Positions 11,360-26,300 of a stretch of DNA of 64,000 nt are shown here, piece after piece. The position numbers were made by a program, and so were the translations under genes. The DNA is taken from NCBI GenBank assembly GCA_023101725.1, contig JALJCO010013696.1, forward strand, positions 410,001 through 474,000, given 5' to 3'. The stretch comes from Atherinomorus stipes (lineage: Eukaryota; Chordata; Actinopteri; Atheriniformes; Atherinidae). The notes below the pieces were generated by a model. That model had not been told where the DNA came from, made no database searches, and saw only the letters and a list, made by a program, of their open reading frames with translations. Numbering within the stretch: position 1 is the first letter of the stretch; every line of letters begins with the position of its first letter.

Positions 11360-14300
11360 GTGAGCAGCTCCACCTCCACCCACTACCCCACCTCCACCCC
11401 ACCTTTACCTCTTTTACCTCCGCCCCCACCCTTCACACACAGCAGCCTCTCCACCTTCATCATCTTCACCTCCGCCCCCACCCTTCACACACAGCAGCGT
11501 CTTCACCTTCACCTCCGACCCCACCATCCCCATCCCCTTCATCACCTCCACCCCCCTCCACCCTCACCTTCACCTCCACCCCCACCCTACCTTCCCCTTC
11601 ATCACCTCCACCCTCACCTTCACCGTCCCCTCCTCTTCCACCTCGACCTCCACCCTTCACACAGCAGCGTCACCTTCATCACCTTCACCTCCACCCCCAC
11701 CCCTACCTCCACCTTTACCTTCACCTTCACCTCTACCCCCACCTCCATCTTTACCTCCGCCCACACCTTCACCTTCCCCTTCATCACCTCCACCTCCGCC
11801 CCCACCCTTCACACACAGCAGCGTCTTCACCTTCACCTCCGACCCCACCATCCCAATCCCCTTCATCACCTCCACCCCTACCTCCACCTTTACCTTCACC
11901 TTCACCTCTACCCCCACCTCCATCTTTACCTCCGCCCACACCTTCATCTTCCCCTTCATCACCTCCACCCCCACCTCCGCCCCCACCCTTGACACAGCAG
12001 CGTCATCTTCATCACCTTCACCTCCACTCCCACCTCCACCTTTACCTCCATCTTCACCTCCACCCCCCACCTCCAACTTTTTTTTCTTCACCGTCACCAT
12101 CACCTCTACCCTTACCTTCCCCTTCATCACCTCCGTCCCCACCTCCGCCCCCACCCTTCACACTGCAGCGTAACCTTCATCACCTTCAACTCCACCCCCA
12201 CCTCCACCTTTACCTCTGCCAACACCTTCACCTTCCCCTTCATCACCTCCGCCCCAACCCTTCACACAGCAGCGTCATCTTCATCACCTTCACCTCCTCC
12301 ATCACCATCACCTTCACCTCCACCCCACCTTCACCTTTACCTCCATCTTCACCTCCACCCCCACCTCCAACTTTTCCTTCACCGTCACCTCCGCCTCCAC
12401 CCCTCACACAGCAGCGTCACCTTCATCACCTTCACCTCCTCCATCACCATCACCTTCACCTCCACCCCACCTCCGCCCCCACCCTTCACACAGCAGCGTC
12501 ACCTTCATCACGTTCACCTCCACCCCAGCCCCCACACCTGCCTCCACCCTTCACACAGCAGCGTCACCTTCATCACCTTCACCTCCACCCCCACCTCCCA
12601 CCTTTACCTCCGTCTTCACCTCCAACTTTTCCTTCACCGTCACCTCCGCCTCCACCCTTCACACAGCAGCATCACCTTCATCACCTCCACCCCCACCTCC
12701 ATCCTTACCTCCGCCCACACCTTCACCTTCCCCTTCACACAGCAGCGTCACCTTCATCACCTTCACCTCCACCCCCACCTCCGCCCCCACCCTTCACACA
12801 GCAGCATCACCTTCATCACCTTCACCTCAACCCCCCACCTCCGCCCCCACCCTTCACACAGCAGCGTCTCCTTCATCACCTTCACCTCCATCCCCACCTC
12901 CGCTCCCACCCTAACCTTCCCCTTGATCACCTCCACCCCCACCTCCGCCCCCACCCTTCACACAGCAGCATCACCTTCATCACCTTCACCTCCACCTCCG
13001 CCCCCACCCTTCACACAGCAGCGTCTCCTCCATCACCTTCACCTCCACCCCACCTCCGCCCCCACCCTTACCTTCCCCTTCATCACCTCCACCCCCACCT
13101 CCAACCCCACCCTTTACACAGCAGCGTCTCCACCTTCATCACCTTCGGCCCGCCCCCAGCCTTCACACACAGCAGCATCTCTACCTTCACCTCCACCTTT
13201 ATCTACAGTCCCACCACCACCTTCACCTTCACCTCCGCCCCCCACCTTCCCCTTCATCACCTCCACCCCCACCTCCAACATTTCCTTCACAGTCACCTCC
13301 GCCCCCACCCTTCACACAGCAGTGTCACCTTCATCACCTTCACCTCCTCCATCACCTTCACCTCCACCCCACCTCCGCCCCCACCCTTACCTTCCCCTTC
13401 ATCACCTCCACCCCCACCTCCAACCCCACCCTTCACACAGCAGTGTCTCCACCTTCATCACCTTCGGCCCGCCGCCACCCTTCACACACAGCAGCATCTC
13501 TACCTTCACCTCCACCTTTATCTACAGTCCCACCACCACCTTCACCTCCGCCCCCACCTTCCCCTTCATCACCTCCACCCCCACCTCCGCCTCCACCCTT
13601 CACACAGCAGCGTCACCTTCATCACCTTCCCACGCTGCTCCTCCTCCTCACGTGCTGTGTTTGCTGTTTCAGGCCGAAGGCTCCAAGCTGCAGAGGGACC
13701 TGAAGGCCTACCTGACCGCCGTGAAGAGTAAGATGGAGGGATGTTTGTGGGTTTAGTTGCCATGGTGACCCCTCCGGTCACCACCTGTCCCAGCTCTGTC
13801 CCTACATCATGTCCCCATCACCACCTGGATGCAGATGTGACCAGACTAAAACCCGAACAGGATGATGATGATGATGATGATGATGATGGCAGTCATGTGA
13901 CTGCTCTCCTCCTGGTTAATCCAGTTCTCCAGCAGCTGCTGGTCGTGCTCTGACGTTACTCTAACACCAACCTCCTGCTGCATTTAAGGCCATCAGTTGG
14001 TCTCAGTGAGGCGACCCTGAACTCATCAGACCTGATCACATCGTCTTTGTTCACTTTTACAAACTCAAATCTTTCCAGTTAACTCATGTTTGTAGACTCG
14101 ACAGTTTTCTTGGGAAACAAGTTTGACCTTTTTATTTTCAGTAAATGTAACTTTTTACAGTGTAGGAAGAAACTTAGCCTAATAAACCGCCACTAAATGA
14201 AGTGAAACCAGATCACAGAAAACGGAGAAAGAGTTCCAGTGCAGATCAGTGAGAAGGACGGAGAGAAAGTAACGCTGGAGGAGGGAAATGAGAGCGGTCT

Positions 14301-17300
14301 GCTTGTGTGTTGCAGCCATGCACGAAGCATCACGGAGGCTGCAGGACTGTCTGGCCGACATGTACGAACCCGACTGGTTTGGGAAGGAGGAGATGGACGC
14401 TCTGGCAGAGGTGAGACCTGCTGAAGGCTGCAGGAAGCAGTTATGTGAAAGTGTTTCTCCTTCCTGATTTCTTACTGTTTTGCATGTTTGTCACACTTAA
14501 ATGTTTCAGATCATCAAACAAATTTAAATATGAGACAAAGATAACACAAGTAAACACAAAATGCAGTTTTGATATGAAGATTTTTATTAGTAAAGGAGGA
14601 AAATCCAAACCTCCATGTCCCTGTGTGAAAAAGTGATCTATCAGTCTGGAAAAGGTTCCAAAGCCATTTCTAAAGCTTTGGGACTCCAGAGAACCACAGT
14701 GAGAACCATTATCCACAAATGGTGAAAACATGGAACAGTGGTGAACCTTCCCAGGAGGGGCCGGCCGACCAAAATGACCCCAAGAGCACAGCGACGACTC
14801 ATCCAAGAGGTCACAGAAGACCCCAGAACAACATCCAAGAACTGCAGGCCTCACTTGCCTCAATGAAGGTCAGTGTTCATGACTCCCCCATCAGAAAGAG
14901 ACTGGGGGGCAAAAATGGCTGCATGGCAGAGTTCCAAGACCAAAACCACTGCTGAGCAAAAAGAACATAAAGGCTCGTCTCAGTTTAGCCAGAAAGCATC
15001 TTGATGATCCCCAAGACTTTTGGGAAAATACTCTGTGGACTGACGAGACAAAAGTGGAACTTTCTGGAAGGTGTAGGTCCCATTACATCTGGCGTAAAAG
15101 TAACACGGCATTTCAGAAAAGGAACATCAAAGCAACAGTAAAATATGGTGGTGGTAGTGTGATGGTCTGGGGCTGTTTTGCTGCTTCAGGACCTGGAAGA
15201 CTTGCTGTGGTAAATGGAACCATGAATTCTGCTTCTACCAAAAAATCCTGAAGGAGAATGTCCGGCCATCTGTTGGTGACCTCAAGCTGAAGCGCACTTG
15301 GGTTCTGCAGCAGAACAATGATCCAGAACACACCAGCAAGTCCACCTCTGAATGGCTTAAGAACAACAACATGAAGACTTTGGAGTGGCCTAGTCAAAGC
15401 CCCCACCTGAATCCCATTGAGATGCTGTGGCATGACCTTAAAAAAAGGCGGTTCATGCTGGAAAAGCCTCCAATGTGGCTGAATTACAACAATTCTGCAA
15501 AGATGAGTGGAACAAAATTCCTCCACAGCGCTGTAGAAGACTCACTGCCAGTTATCACAAACGCTTGATGCAGTTGTTGCTGCTAAGGTGGAACAACCAG
15601 TTATTAGGTTTAGGGGAAGATCACTTTTTCACACAGGGACATGGAGGTTTGGATTTTACCCCCTTACTAATAAAAACTTCATTTAAAAACTGCATTTTGT
15701 GTTTACTTGTGTTATCTTTGTCTCATTTTTAAATTTGTTTGATTTGAAACATTTAAGTGTGACAAACATGCAAAAAATAAGAACTCAGTTTTTCACAGAA
15801 TTGAAGTGTCCCCACGTCCTGAATGTTTCTCTTACTTGTTAACTCCTCTGAACGTGTTTGACGGCTCTGCTGCTGTGTTTTCCCTCTAACCGCATGCCTC
15901 TGTCTGCTTCACCCTGAAGGAGATGATAGAGAAGGAGTTGGACTATAACCTGGAGGTAAAGCGTCCCACAGACCAGTTTCTGGTCAGCTTGTGTAGTTGT
16001 GAACCAGCATGTTAGCGTAGCGGTCGCTGTGGGACACAGAGTATTACATAGAGCTTTTCTGACACTTTTACTCCACATTCACACTCATGCAGCCCCTCCT
16101 ACCAGTCCTGATCACACTCGTTCACACACCTGTGAGCACATCAGAGGTCACTTCAGCATGTAGTCTGGGGAAGCTGGGACCAGTTAAGCTTCTCCTGGCC
16201 TCCCCTGAGCTCTGCAGCACAGGACCACATTCACCATAGCTGTGTGTTAGACGCTCTGCCATCCTGGCTGTTTTCACACTGCCACACCAGTCATGACACA
16301 CTTCATAGAGCAACTGCAGGTTGCGTTCAAAAACCATCAATTCATTCACAAAATGCACAAGAAGCAAAAACAAAGGCAACAATAAGTTCATAAAACCCTG
16401 GTTTTATGTTGGAGTGAAAAGATGGGAAAAGCTCATTTAGATTTTAATGGAGTGATGACATAGCAGTTAAAAACTAGTTTATGTTGTTGGCATTACTGCA
16501 TATGTAAATACTCCAAAGAAAAAAACGGCATTTTTTACAGCGGAGTATTGTTTTGAAACGCCAGACCTCACTTCCTCAGTAATACAGTTGGGTCCGGTGA
16601 TGATATGGAGATGGAGATATGGGGCGCTGTTTACTTGATAAAGTGCTCTTATTGGAGCAATTAAATTACGTAGAATGATAGAACTACGTAGAATGATGGA
16701 ACTACGTAGAATGATAGAACTATGTAGAATGATAGAACTACGTAGAATGATGGAATTACGTAGAATGATAGAACTACGTAGAATGAAAGAACTACGTAGA
16801 ATGATGGAACTATGTAGAATGATAAGCTGCTCTCTGATTCAACTGTTTCTGAGCAGAGAAACAAAGCTGACAGACCATAAACAGGTACTTTGTTTCTCTT
16901 TCTGACATTCACATGAACTCATAAGTGCACAACAGATCAGATTATACACCCAGAAAAGTGAAATTTGATGTCATGGCACCTTTAAGAACAACGCTAGAAG
17001 AGGCTGGCAGTGTGAAAGCACAAACGTTTCAGGCTTATCTCTGTGTTGTGTTAATGTGCTGTGCTTTCCTTCAGGACACAGATACACTCTGGTTAGACTA
17101 TCACCAGAACATCACCGACAAGTCTTTGCTGACCATGGACTCGTACCTCGCTCAGTTCCCAGACATCAAGGTGAGGACGCGAGGAGCTGGCCTGCATGAG
17201 CACAGCCATTACAAACTGGACTGATGTACACGTGTTTTCATTGGATCACAGATTGGCTTGACAAAAGACATGATCACAGACAATAAAAGACCACACACCC

Positions 17301-20300
17301 AACTGATTCTCATCCTACACACCCAACTGATTCTCATCCCACACACCCAACTGATTCTCATCCCACACACCCAACTGATTCTCATCCTACACACCCCACT
17401 GTTTCTCATCCCACACACCCAACTGATTCTCATCCCACACACCCAACTGATTCTCATCCTACACATCCCACTGTTTCTCATCCTACACATCCCACTGTTT
17501 CTCATCCCACACACCCCACTGCTTCTCATCCTACACACACCACTGTTTCTCATCCCACACATTCCACTGTTTCTCATCCCACACACCCCACTGCTTCTCA
17601 TCCCACACACCCCACTGCTTCTCATCCCACACACCCCACTGCTTCTCATCCTACACACACCACTGTTTCTCATCCTACACATCCCACTGTTTCTCATCTC
17701 ACACACCCCACTGTTTCTCATCCCACACATCCCACTGTTTCTCATCCCACACACCCCACTGCTTCTCATCCTACACACCCCACTGCTTCTCATCCTACAC
17801 ATCCCACTGCTTCTCATCCCACACATCCCACTGTTTCTCATCCTACACACCCCACTGTTTCTCATCCTAGACACCCCACTGTTTCTCATCCTACACATCC
17901 CACTGTTTCTCATCCCACACACCCCACTGCTTCTCATCCTACACACCCCACTGCTTCTCATCCTACACATCCCACTGCTTCTCATCCCACACATCCCACT
18001 GTTTCTCATCCTACACACCCCAGTTTCTCATCCTACACACACCCCACTGCTTCTCATCCTACACATCCCACTGTTTCTCATCCCACACACCCCACTGCTT
18101 CTCATCCTTCACACCCCACTGCTTCTCATCCCACACATCCCACTGTTTCTCATCCTACACACCCCAGTTTCTCATCCCACACACCCCACTGCTTCTCATC
18201 CTACACACCCCACTGCTTCTCATCCTATACACCCCACTGCTTCTCATCCTACACACCCAACTGCTTCTCATCCCACACACCCCACTGCTTCTCATCCTAC
18301 ACACCCAACTGCTTCTCATCCCACACACCCCACTGTTTCTCATCCCACACACCCCACTGCTTCTCATCCCACACACCCCACTGCTTCTCATCCCACACAC
18401 CCCACTGCTTCTCATCCCACACATCCCACTGTTTCTCATCCTACACATCCCACTGTTTCTCATCCCACACACCCCACTGCTTCTCATCCTACACACCCCA
18501 GTTTCTCATCCCACACACCCCACTGCTTCTCATCCTACACACACCACTGTTTCTCATCCTACACACCCAACTGCTTCTCATCTCACACACCCCACTGTTT
18601 CTCATCCCACACATCCCACTGTTTCTCATCCTACACATCCCACTGTTTCTCATCCTACACACCCCACTGCTTCTCATCCTACACATCCCACTGCTTCTCA
18701 TCCCACACATCCCACTGCTTCTCATCCCACACATCCCACTGCTTCTCATCCTACACACCCCACTGTTTCTCATCCCACACACCCCACTGTTTCTCATCCC
18801 ACACATCCCACTGTTTCTCATCCCACACATCCCACTGCTTCTCATCCTTCACACCCCACTGCTTCTCATCCCACACATCCCACTGTTTCTCATCCCACAC
18901 ACCCTAGTTTCTCATCCCACACACCCCACTGTTTCTCATCCCACTCATCCCACTGTTTCTCATCCCACACATCCCACTGTTTCTCATCCCACACACCCTA
19001 GTTTCTCATCCCACACACCCCACTGTTTCTCATCCCACACATCCCACTGCTTCTCATCCCACACACCCTAGTTTCTCATCCCACACACCCCACTGTTTCT
19101 CATCCCACACATCCCACTGCTTCTCATCCCACACACCCCACTGTTTCTCATCCCACACATCCCACTGCTTCTCATCCCACACACCCCACTGTTTCTCATC
19201 CCACACATCCCACTGCTTCTCATCCCACACATCCCACTGCTTCTCATCCCACACACCCCACTGTTTCTCATCCCACACATCCCACTGCTTCTCATCCCAC
19301 ACACCCTAGTTTCTCATCCCACACACCCCACTGTTTCTCATCCCACACATCCCACTGCTTCTCATTCCACACACCCCACTGTTTCTCATCCCACACATCC
19401 CACTGCTTCTCATCCCACACACCCCACTGTTTCTCATCCCACACATCCCACTGCTTCTCATCCCACACATCCCACTGCTTCTCATCCCACACACCCCACT
19501 GTTTCTCATCCCACACACCCCACTGTTTCTCATCCCACACACCCCACTGTTTCTCATCCCACACACCCCACAGAACAAATCTTCTGCTTGAATGTGAACT
19601 ATGAAAACGCTGTCTGTGTGCTGTGGGGGGTGTTTGGTTCAGATGTCTGATGTACTGTCACACAGGCTCGTATCGCCAAGCGTGACAGGAAGATGGTGGA
19701 CTTCGACAGCGCCCGTCATCACTTCGCTTCATTACAGAAAGGAAAGAAGAAGGACGAGGCCAAGATTGCCAAGGTACCCAAGAAACGTGTCATCAGCAGT
19801 AGGAATGTGTGCGCATGCACATATATAATAATAAAGATTTAGTTTTGCTTTAAGGTGGTATGAGCAATTTATACATTTACTGAGTAATTGTCTATTATTA
19901 TATCCCTTATGATTATATTTTATGCCGTGGTGATCAGTTGAGGACAGATTTCCTAAAAACTTATATATGGGGGGGATAAAAGTTTCACTCTGAAGTTAGG
20001 AGGCTTTGTAGAATATAAATTAAACAGAATGCAGAGATGAGCAGAAGAAAACACCATGTCAGAATTGAAAATAAAAAATCACTGAGTTCTCTACTGGTCT
20101 GTAGGTGCTGTTGGTGTTCAGACTAAACTTGCTGGACTGCAGGCAGACCAGTTCAGCAGCAGGACTCTGGACTGCAGGCAAAACCAGTTCAGAAGCTGGA
20201 CTCTGGACTGCAGGCAAACCAGTTCAGCCAGCAGCAGGACTCTGGAATGCAGGCAGACCAGTTCAACAGCAGGACTCTGGACTGCAGGCAGACCAGTTGA

Positions 20301-23300
20301 GCAGCAGGACTCTGGGCTGCAGGCAGACCAGTTCAACAGCAGGACTCTGGACTGCAGGCAGACCAGTTCAGCCAGCAGCAGGACTCTGGAATGCAGGCAG
20401 ACCAGTTCAACAGCAGGACTCTGGACTGCAGGCAGACCAGTTCAGCAGCAGGACTCTGGACTGCAGGCAGACCAGTTCAACAGCAGGACTCTGGACTGCA
20501 GGCAGACCAGTTCAGCCAGCAGCAGGACTCTGGAATGCAGGCAGACCAGTTCAGGCAGCAGGACTCCGGACTGCAGGTAGTCCAGTTCAGCAGCTGGACT
20601 CTGGACTGCAGGTAGACCAGTTCAGCAGCCGGACTCTGGACTGCAGGCAGACCAGTTCAGCAGCTGGACTCTAGACTGCAGGCAGACCAGTTCAGCAGCC
20701 GAACGCTGGACTGCAGGCAGACCAGTTCAACAGTAAGACTCTGGACTGCTGGCAGACCAGTTATACAGCAGGACTCTGGTCCACCTGCAGTCCAGTTGAG
20801 CAGCAGGACTCTGGACTGCAGGCAGATCAGTTCAGCAGCAGGACTCTGGACTGCAGGCAGACCAGTTCAGCAGCTGGACTCTGGACTGCAGGCAGACCAG
20901 TTTAGCATCTGGACTCTGGACTGCAGGCAGACCATGCCAGCAGCAGGACTCTGGACTGCAGGCAGACCAGTTCAGCAGCTGGACTCTGGACTGCAGGTAG
21001 ACCAGTTCAACAGTGGGACTCTGGACTGCAGACAGACCAGTTCAGCAGCAGGACTCTGGACTGCAGGCAGACCAGTTCAGCGGCAGAACTCCGGACTGCA
21101 GGTAGACCAGTTCAGCAGCAGGACTCTGGACTGCAGGCAGACCAGTTCAGCAGCAGGACTCTGGACTGCAGGTAGACCAGTTCAACAGCAGGACTCTGGA
21201 CTGCAGGTAGACCAGTTCAGCAGCAGGAATCTGGACTGCAGGCAGACCAGTTCAGCAGCAGGACTCTGGACTGCAGGCAGACCAGTTCAGCAGCTGGACT
21301 CTGGACTGCAGGTAGACCAGTTCAACAGTGGGACTCTGGACTGCAGGCAGACCAGTTCAACAGCAGGACTCTGGACTGCAGGCAGACCAGTTCAGCAGCA
21401 GGACTCTGGACTGCAGGCAGACCAGTTCAGCAGCAGGACTCTGGACTGCAGGCAGACCAGTTATACAGCAGGACTCTGGTCCACCTGCAGTCCAGTTGAG
21501 CAGCAGGACTCTGGACTGCAGGCAGATCAGTTCAGAAGCAGGACTCTGGACTGCAGCCAGAAGAGTTCAGCATCAGGACTCTGGACTGCAGACAGACCAG
21601 TTCAGCAGCTGGATTCTGGACTGCAGGCAGACCAGTTCAGCAGCCGGACTCTGGACTGCAGGCAGACCAGTTCAGCAGCTGGACTCTAGACTGCAGGCAG
21701 ACCAGATCAGCAGCCGAACGCTGGACTGCAGGCAGATCAGTTCAACAGTAAGACTCTGGACTGCAGGCAGACCAGTTCAGCAGCAGGACTCTGGACTGCA
21801 GGCAGACCAGTTCAGCCAGCAGCAGGACTCTGGAATGCAGGCAGACCAGTTCAGCCAGCAGCAGGACTCCGGACTGCAGGTAGTCCAGTTCAGCAGCTGG
21901 ACTCTGGACTGCAGGTAGACCAGTTCAGCAGCCGGACTCTGGACTGCAGGCAGACCAGTTCAGCAGCTGGACTCTAGACTGCAGGCAGACCAGTTCAGCA
22001 GCCGAACGCTGGACTGCAGGCAGACCAGTTCAACAGTAAGACTCTGGACTGCAGGCAGACCAGTTCAGCAGCAGGACTCTGAACTGCTGGCAGACCAGTT
22101 ATACAGCAGGACTCTGGTCCACCTGCAGTCCAGTTGAGCAGCAGGACTCTGGACTGCAGGCAGATCAGTTCAGCAGCAGGACTCTGGACTGCAGGCAGAC
22201 CAGTTCAGCAGCTGGACTCTGGACTGGTCCAGCTGCTGGACTGCAGGTAGACCAGTTCAACAGCAGGACTCTGGACTGCAGGTAGACCAGTTCAGCAGCA
22301 GGAATCTGGACTGCAGGCAGACCAGTTCAGCAGCAGGACTCTGGACTGCAGGCAGACCAGTTCAGCAGCAGGACTCTGGACTGCAGGCAGACCAGTTATA
22401 CAGCAGGACTCTGGTCCACCTGCAGTCCAGTTGAGCAGCAGGACTCTGGACTGCAGGCAGATCAGTTCAGCAGCAGGACTCTGGACTGCAGGTAGACCAG
22501 TTCAGCAGCAGGACTCTGGACTGCAGGCAGACCAGTTCAGAAGCAGGACTCTGGACTGCAGCCAGAAGAGTTCAGCATCAGGACTCTGGACTGCAGACAG
22601 ACCAGTTCAGCAGCTGGACTCTGGACTGCAGGCAGACCAGTTCAGCAGCAGGACTCTGGACTGCAGGCAGACCAGTTCAACAGCAGGACTCTGGACTGCA
22701 GGCAGACCAGTTCAGCAGCTGGACTCTGGACTGCACGTAGACCACTTCAGCCAGCAGGACTTCGGACTGTAGGTAGACCAGTTCAGCAGCAGGACTCTGG
22801 ACTGCAGGTAGACCAGTTCAGCCAGCAGGACTCTGGACTGCAGATAGACCAGTTCAGCAGCAGGACTCTGGACTGCAGGTAGACCAGTTCAGCCAGCAGG
22901 ACTCTAGACTGCAGATAGACCAGTTCAGCCAGCAGGACTCTAGACTGCAGATAGACCAGTTCAGTAGCAGGACTCTGGACTGCAGGCAGATCAGTTCAGC
23001 AGCAGGACTCTGGAATGCAGGCAGACCAGTTCAGCAGCAGGACTCTGGACTGCAGGTAGACCAGTTCAGCAGCAGGACTCTGGACTGCAGGCAGACCAGT
23101 TCAGCAGTAAGACTCTGGACTGCAGGCGGACCAGTTCAGCAGCAGGACTCTGGACTGCAGGCAGACCAGTTCAGCAGCAGGACTCTGGACTGTAGACAGA
23201 CCAGTTCAGCAGCAGGACTCTGGACTGCAGGCAGACCAGTTTAGGAACTGGACTCTGGACTGCAGGTAGACCAGTTCAGCAGCCGAATGCTGGACTGTAG

Positions 23301-26300
23301 GCAGACCAGTTCAGCGGCAGGACTCCGAACTTCAGGTAGACCAGTTCACCAGCAGGTCTCTGGACTGCAGGCAGACCAGTTCAGCCAGCAGCAGGACTCT
23401 GGACTATAGGTAGACCAGTTAGAGCAGGACTTGGACTGCAGGGGAGGGAAGTTAGAGCAGGACTCTGGACTGCAGGTAGATCAGTTCAGCAGCTGGACTC
23501 TGGACTGCAGGCAGACCAGTTAGCAGCCGGACTCTGGACTGCAGGCAGACCAGTTCAGCAGCAGGACTCCGGACTGCAGGCAGACCAGTTCAGCAGCAGG
23601 ACTCTGGACTGCAGGTAGACCAGTTCAGCAGCAGGACTCTGGACTGCAGGTAGACCAGTTCAGCAGCCGGACTCTGGACTGCAGGCAGACCAGTTCAGCG
23701 GCAGGACTCCGGACTGCAGGCAGACCAGTTCAGCAGCAGGTCTCTGGACTGCAGGCAGACCAGTTCAGCAGCAGGACTCTGGACTGTAGGTAGACCAGTT
23801 AGCCAGCAGGACTCTGGACTGCAGGCAGACCAGTTCAGCAGCTGGACTCGGACTGCAGGTAGACCAGTTCAGCAGCAGGTCTCTGGACTGCAGGCAGACC
23901 AGTTCAGCAGCCGGACTCTGACTGCAGGTAGACCAGTTCAGCAGCCGGACTCTGGACTGCAGGCAGACCAGTCAGCAGCAGGACTCTGGACTGCAGGTAG
24001 ACCAGTTCAGCAGCAGGACTCGGACTGCAGGCAGACCAGTTCAGCAGCAGGACTCTGGACTGCAGGCAGACCAGTTAGCAGCTGGACTCTGGACTGCAGG
24101 CAGACCAGTTAAGCAGCAGGACTCTGGACTGCAGGCAGACCAGTTCAGCAGCAGGACTCCGGACTGCAGGCAGACCAGTTCAGCAGCCGGACCTGGACTG
24201 AGGCAGACCAGTTAGCGGCAGGACTCCGGACTTCAGGTAGACCAGTTCAGCAGCAGGTCGGACTGAGGCAGACCAGTAGCAGCAGCAGGACTCTGGATAT
24301 AGGTAGACCAGTTAGCAGCGGACTCTGGGAGGCGGACCAGTTAGAAGCTGGACTCTGGACTGCAGGAGACCAGTTCAGTAGCAGGACTCTGGTGAGGCAG
24401 ATAGTTAGCAGCCGGACTCTGGTGAGGCAGACCAGTTCAGCAGCAGGACTCTGGTGAGGCAGACCAGTTAGCAGCAGGACTTGGATGCAGGTAGCCAGTT
24501 AGCAGTAGGACTCTGGATGGCGAGGACGCAGCAGGACTGGATGCATGTAGCCAGTTAGCCAGCAGGACTCGGATGCAGGTAGACCAGTTAGCAGCAGGAC
24601 TCTGGACTGCAGGTAGACCAGCTAGCCAGCAGGACTCTGGACTGAGGCAGGCCAGTTCAGAAGCTGGACTTGGATGAGGTGGACCAGTTAAAGCAGGACT
24701 GGTGAGGCAGATAGTTAGCAGCAGGACTTGGATGAGGCAGACCAGTTAGCAGCCGGACTCTGGATGAGGCAGACAGTTAGCAGCAGGACTTGGATGAATA
24801 GACCAGTTAGAGCAGGACTCTGGATGCAGGTAGCCAGTTAGCAGCAGGACTCTGGACTGAGGCGGACCAGTTCAGCAGCTGGACTCTGACTGCAGGCAGA
24901 CCAGTTAGCAGCAGGACTCTGGATGCAGGCTGACCAGTTAGCATTGGATTGGATGAGGAGACCAGGCCAGCAGCAGGCCTGGTGAGGCAGACCGGTTAGC
25001 AGCTGGACTCTGGATGCAGGTAGAGTTAGAGTGGGACTGGGAGGAGAGTAGCAGCAGGACTGGAGGAGCAGTTAGCATCTGGACGGTGAGGTAGCAGTTA
25101 GAGTGGGCTGGTGAGGAGCGTTGCAGCTGGACTGGGAGAGTAGCAGCAGGACTTGGTAGGTAGACAGTTAGCAGCTGGACTGGAGGAGACAGTTAGCAGC
25201 CGGATTGGATGAGAAGAAGTTAGCAGCAGGACTTGTGAGGAGACAGTTAGCGGCAGGACTCCGGCGAGGTCGCCAGTTAGCAGCAGGACTCTGGCTGAGG
25301 CAGAGCAGTTAGCGGCAGGACTCCAGACTTAGGTAGACCAGTTACCAGCAGGTCTCTGGACTGCAGGCAGACAGTTAGCAGCTGGACTCGGGAGGCAGCA
25401 GTAGCAGCAGGACTTGGTGAGGTAGACCAGTTAGCAGCGGACTCTGGACTGCAGGTAGACCAGTACAGCAGCAGGACTTGGCTGAGGCGGACCAGTTCAA
25501 CAGCTGGACTCCGGACTGAGGCAGACCAGTTAGCAGCAGGACTCTGGACTGCAGGCAGACCAGTTGCCAGCAGCAGGACTCTGGACTGCAGGCAGACCAG
25601 TTCAGCAGCTGGACTCTGAACTGCAGCCAGACCAGTTCAGCATCAGGACTCTGGAATGCAGGCAGACCAGTTCAACAGCAGGACTCTGGACTGCAGGCAG
25701 ACCAGTTCAGCAGCTGGACTCTGGCTGCAGGTAGACCAGTTCAGCCAGCAGGACTTTGGACTGTAGGCAGACCAGTTCAGCGGCAGGACTCCGAACTTCA
25801 GGTAGACCAGTTCACCAGCAGGTCTCTGGACTGCAGGCAGACCAGTTCAGCCAGCAGCAGGACTCTGGACTATAGGTAGACCAGTTCAGAAGCTGGACTC
25901 TGGACTGCAGGTGGACAAGTTCAATAGCAGGACTCTGGACTGCAGGCAGATCAGTTCAGCAGCAGGACTCTGGACTGCAGGCAGACCAGTTCAACAGCCG
26001 GACTCTGGACTGCAGGCAGACCAGTTCAGCAGCAGGACTCTGGACTGCAGGTAGACCAGTTCAGCCAGCAGGACTCTAGACTGCAGGCAGGCCAGTTCAG
26101 AAGCTGGACTCTGGACTGCAGGTGGACCAGTTAAATAGCAGGACTCTGGACTGCAGGCAGGCCAGTTCAGCAGCAGGACTCTGGACTGCAGGTAGACCAG
26201 TTCAGCAGCTTGACTCTGTACTGCAGGCAGACCAGTTAAGCAGCAGGACTCTGGACTGCAGGCAGACCAGTTCAACAGCAGGACTCCGGACTGCAGGCAG

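Larger units (their letters stand above)
15804..17074. other. remainder of bin1 intron 4
   Basis: Mostly unique sequence. It contains the speculative 36-nt exon at 15920 and an 18-bp minisatellite at about 16665-16822 (ACTACGTAGAATGATGGA, about 9 copies). Confidence 0.7.

Noticed and set aside
17258..18907. 549-codon frame in bin1 intron 5
   Set aside because: 24-bp minisatellite lying between two bin1 exons; the repeat period is a multiple of 3.
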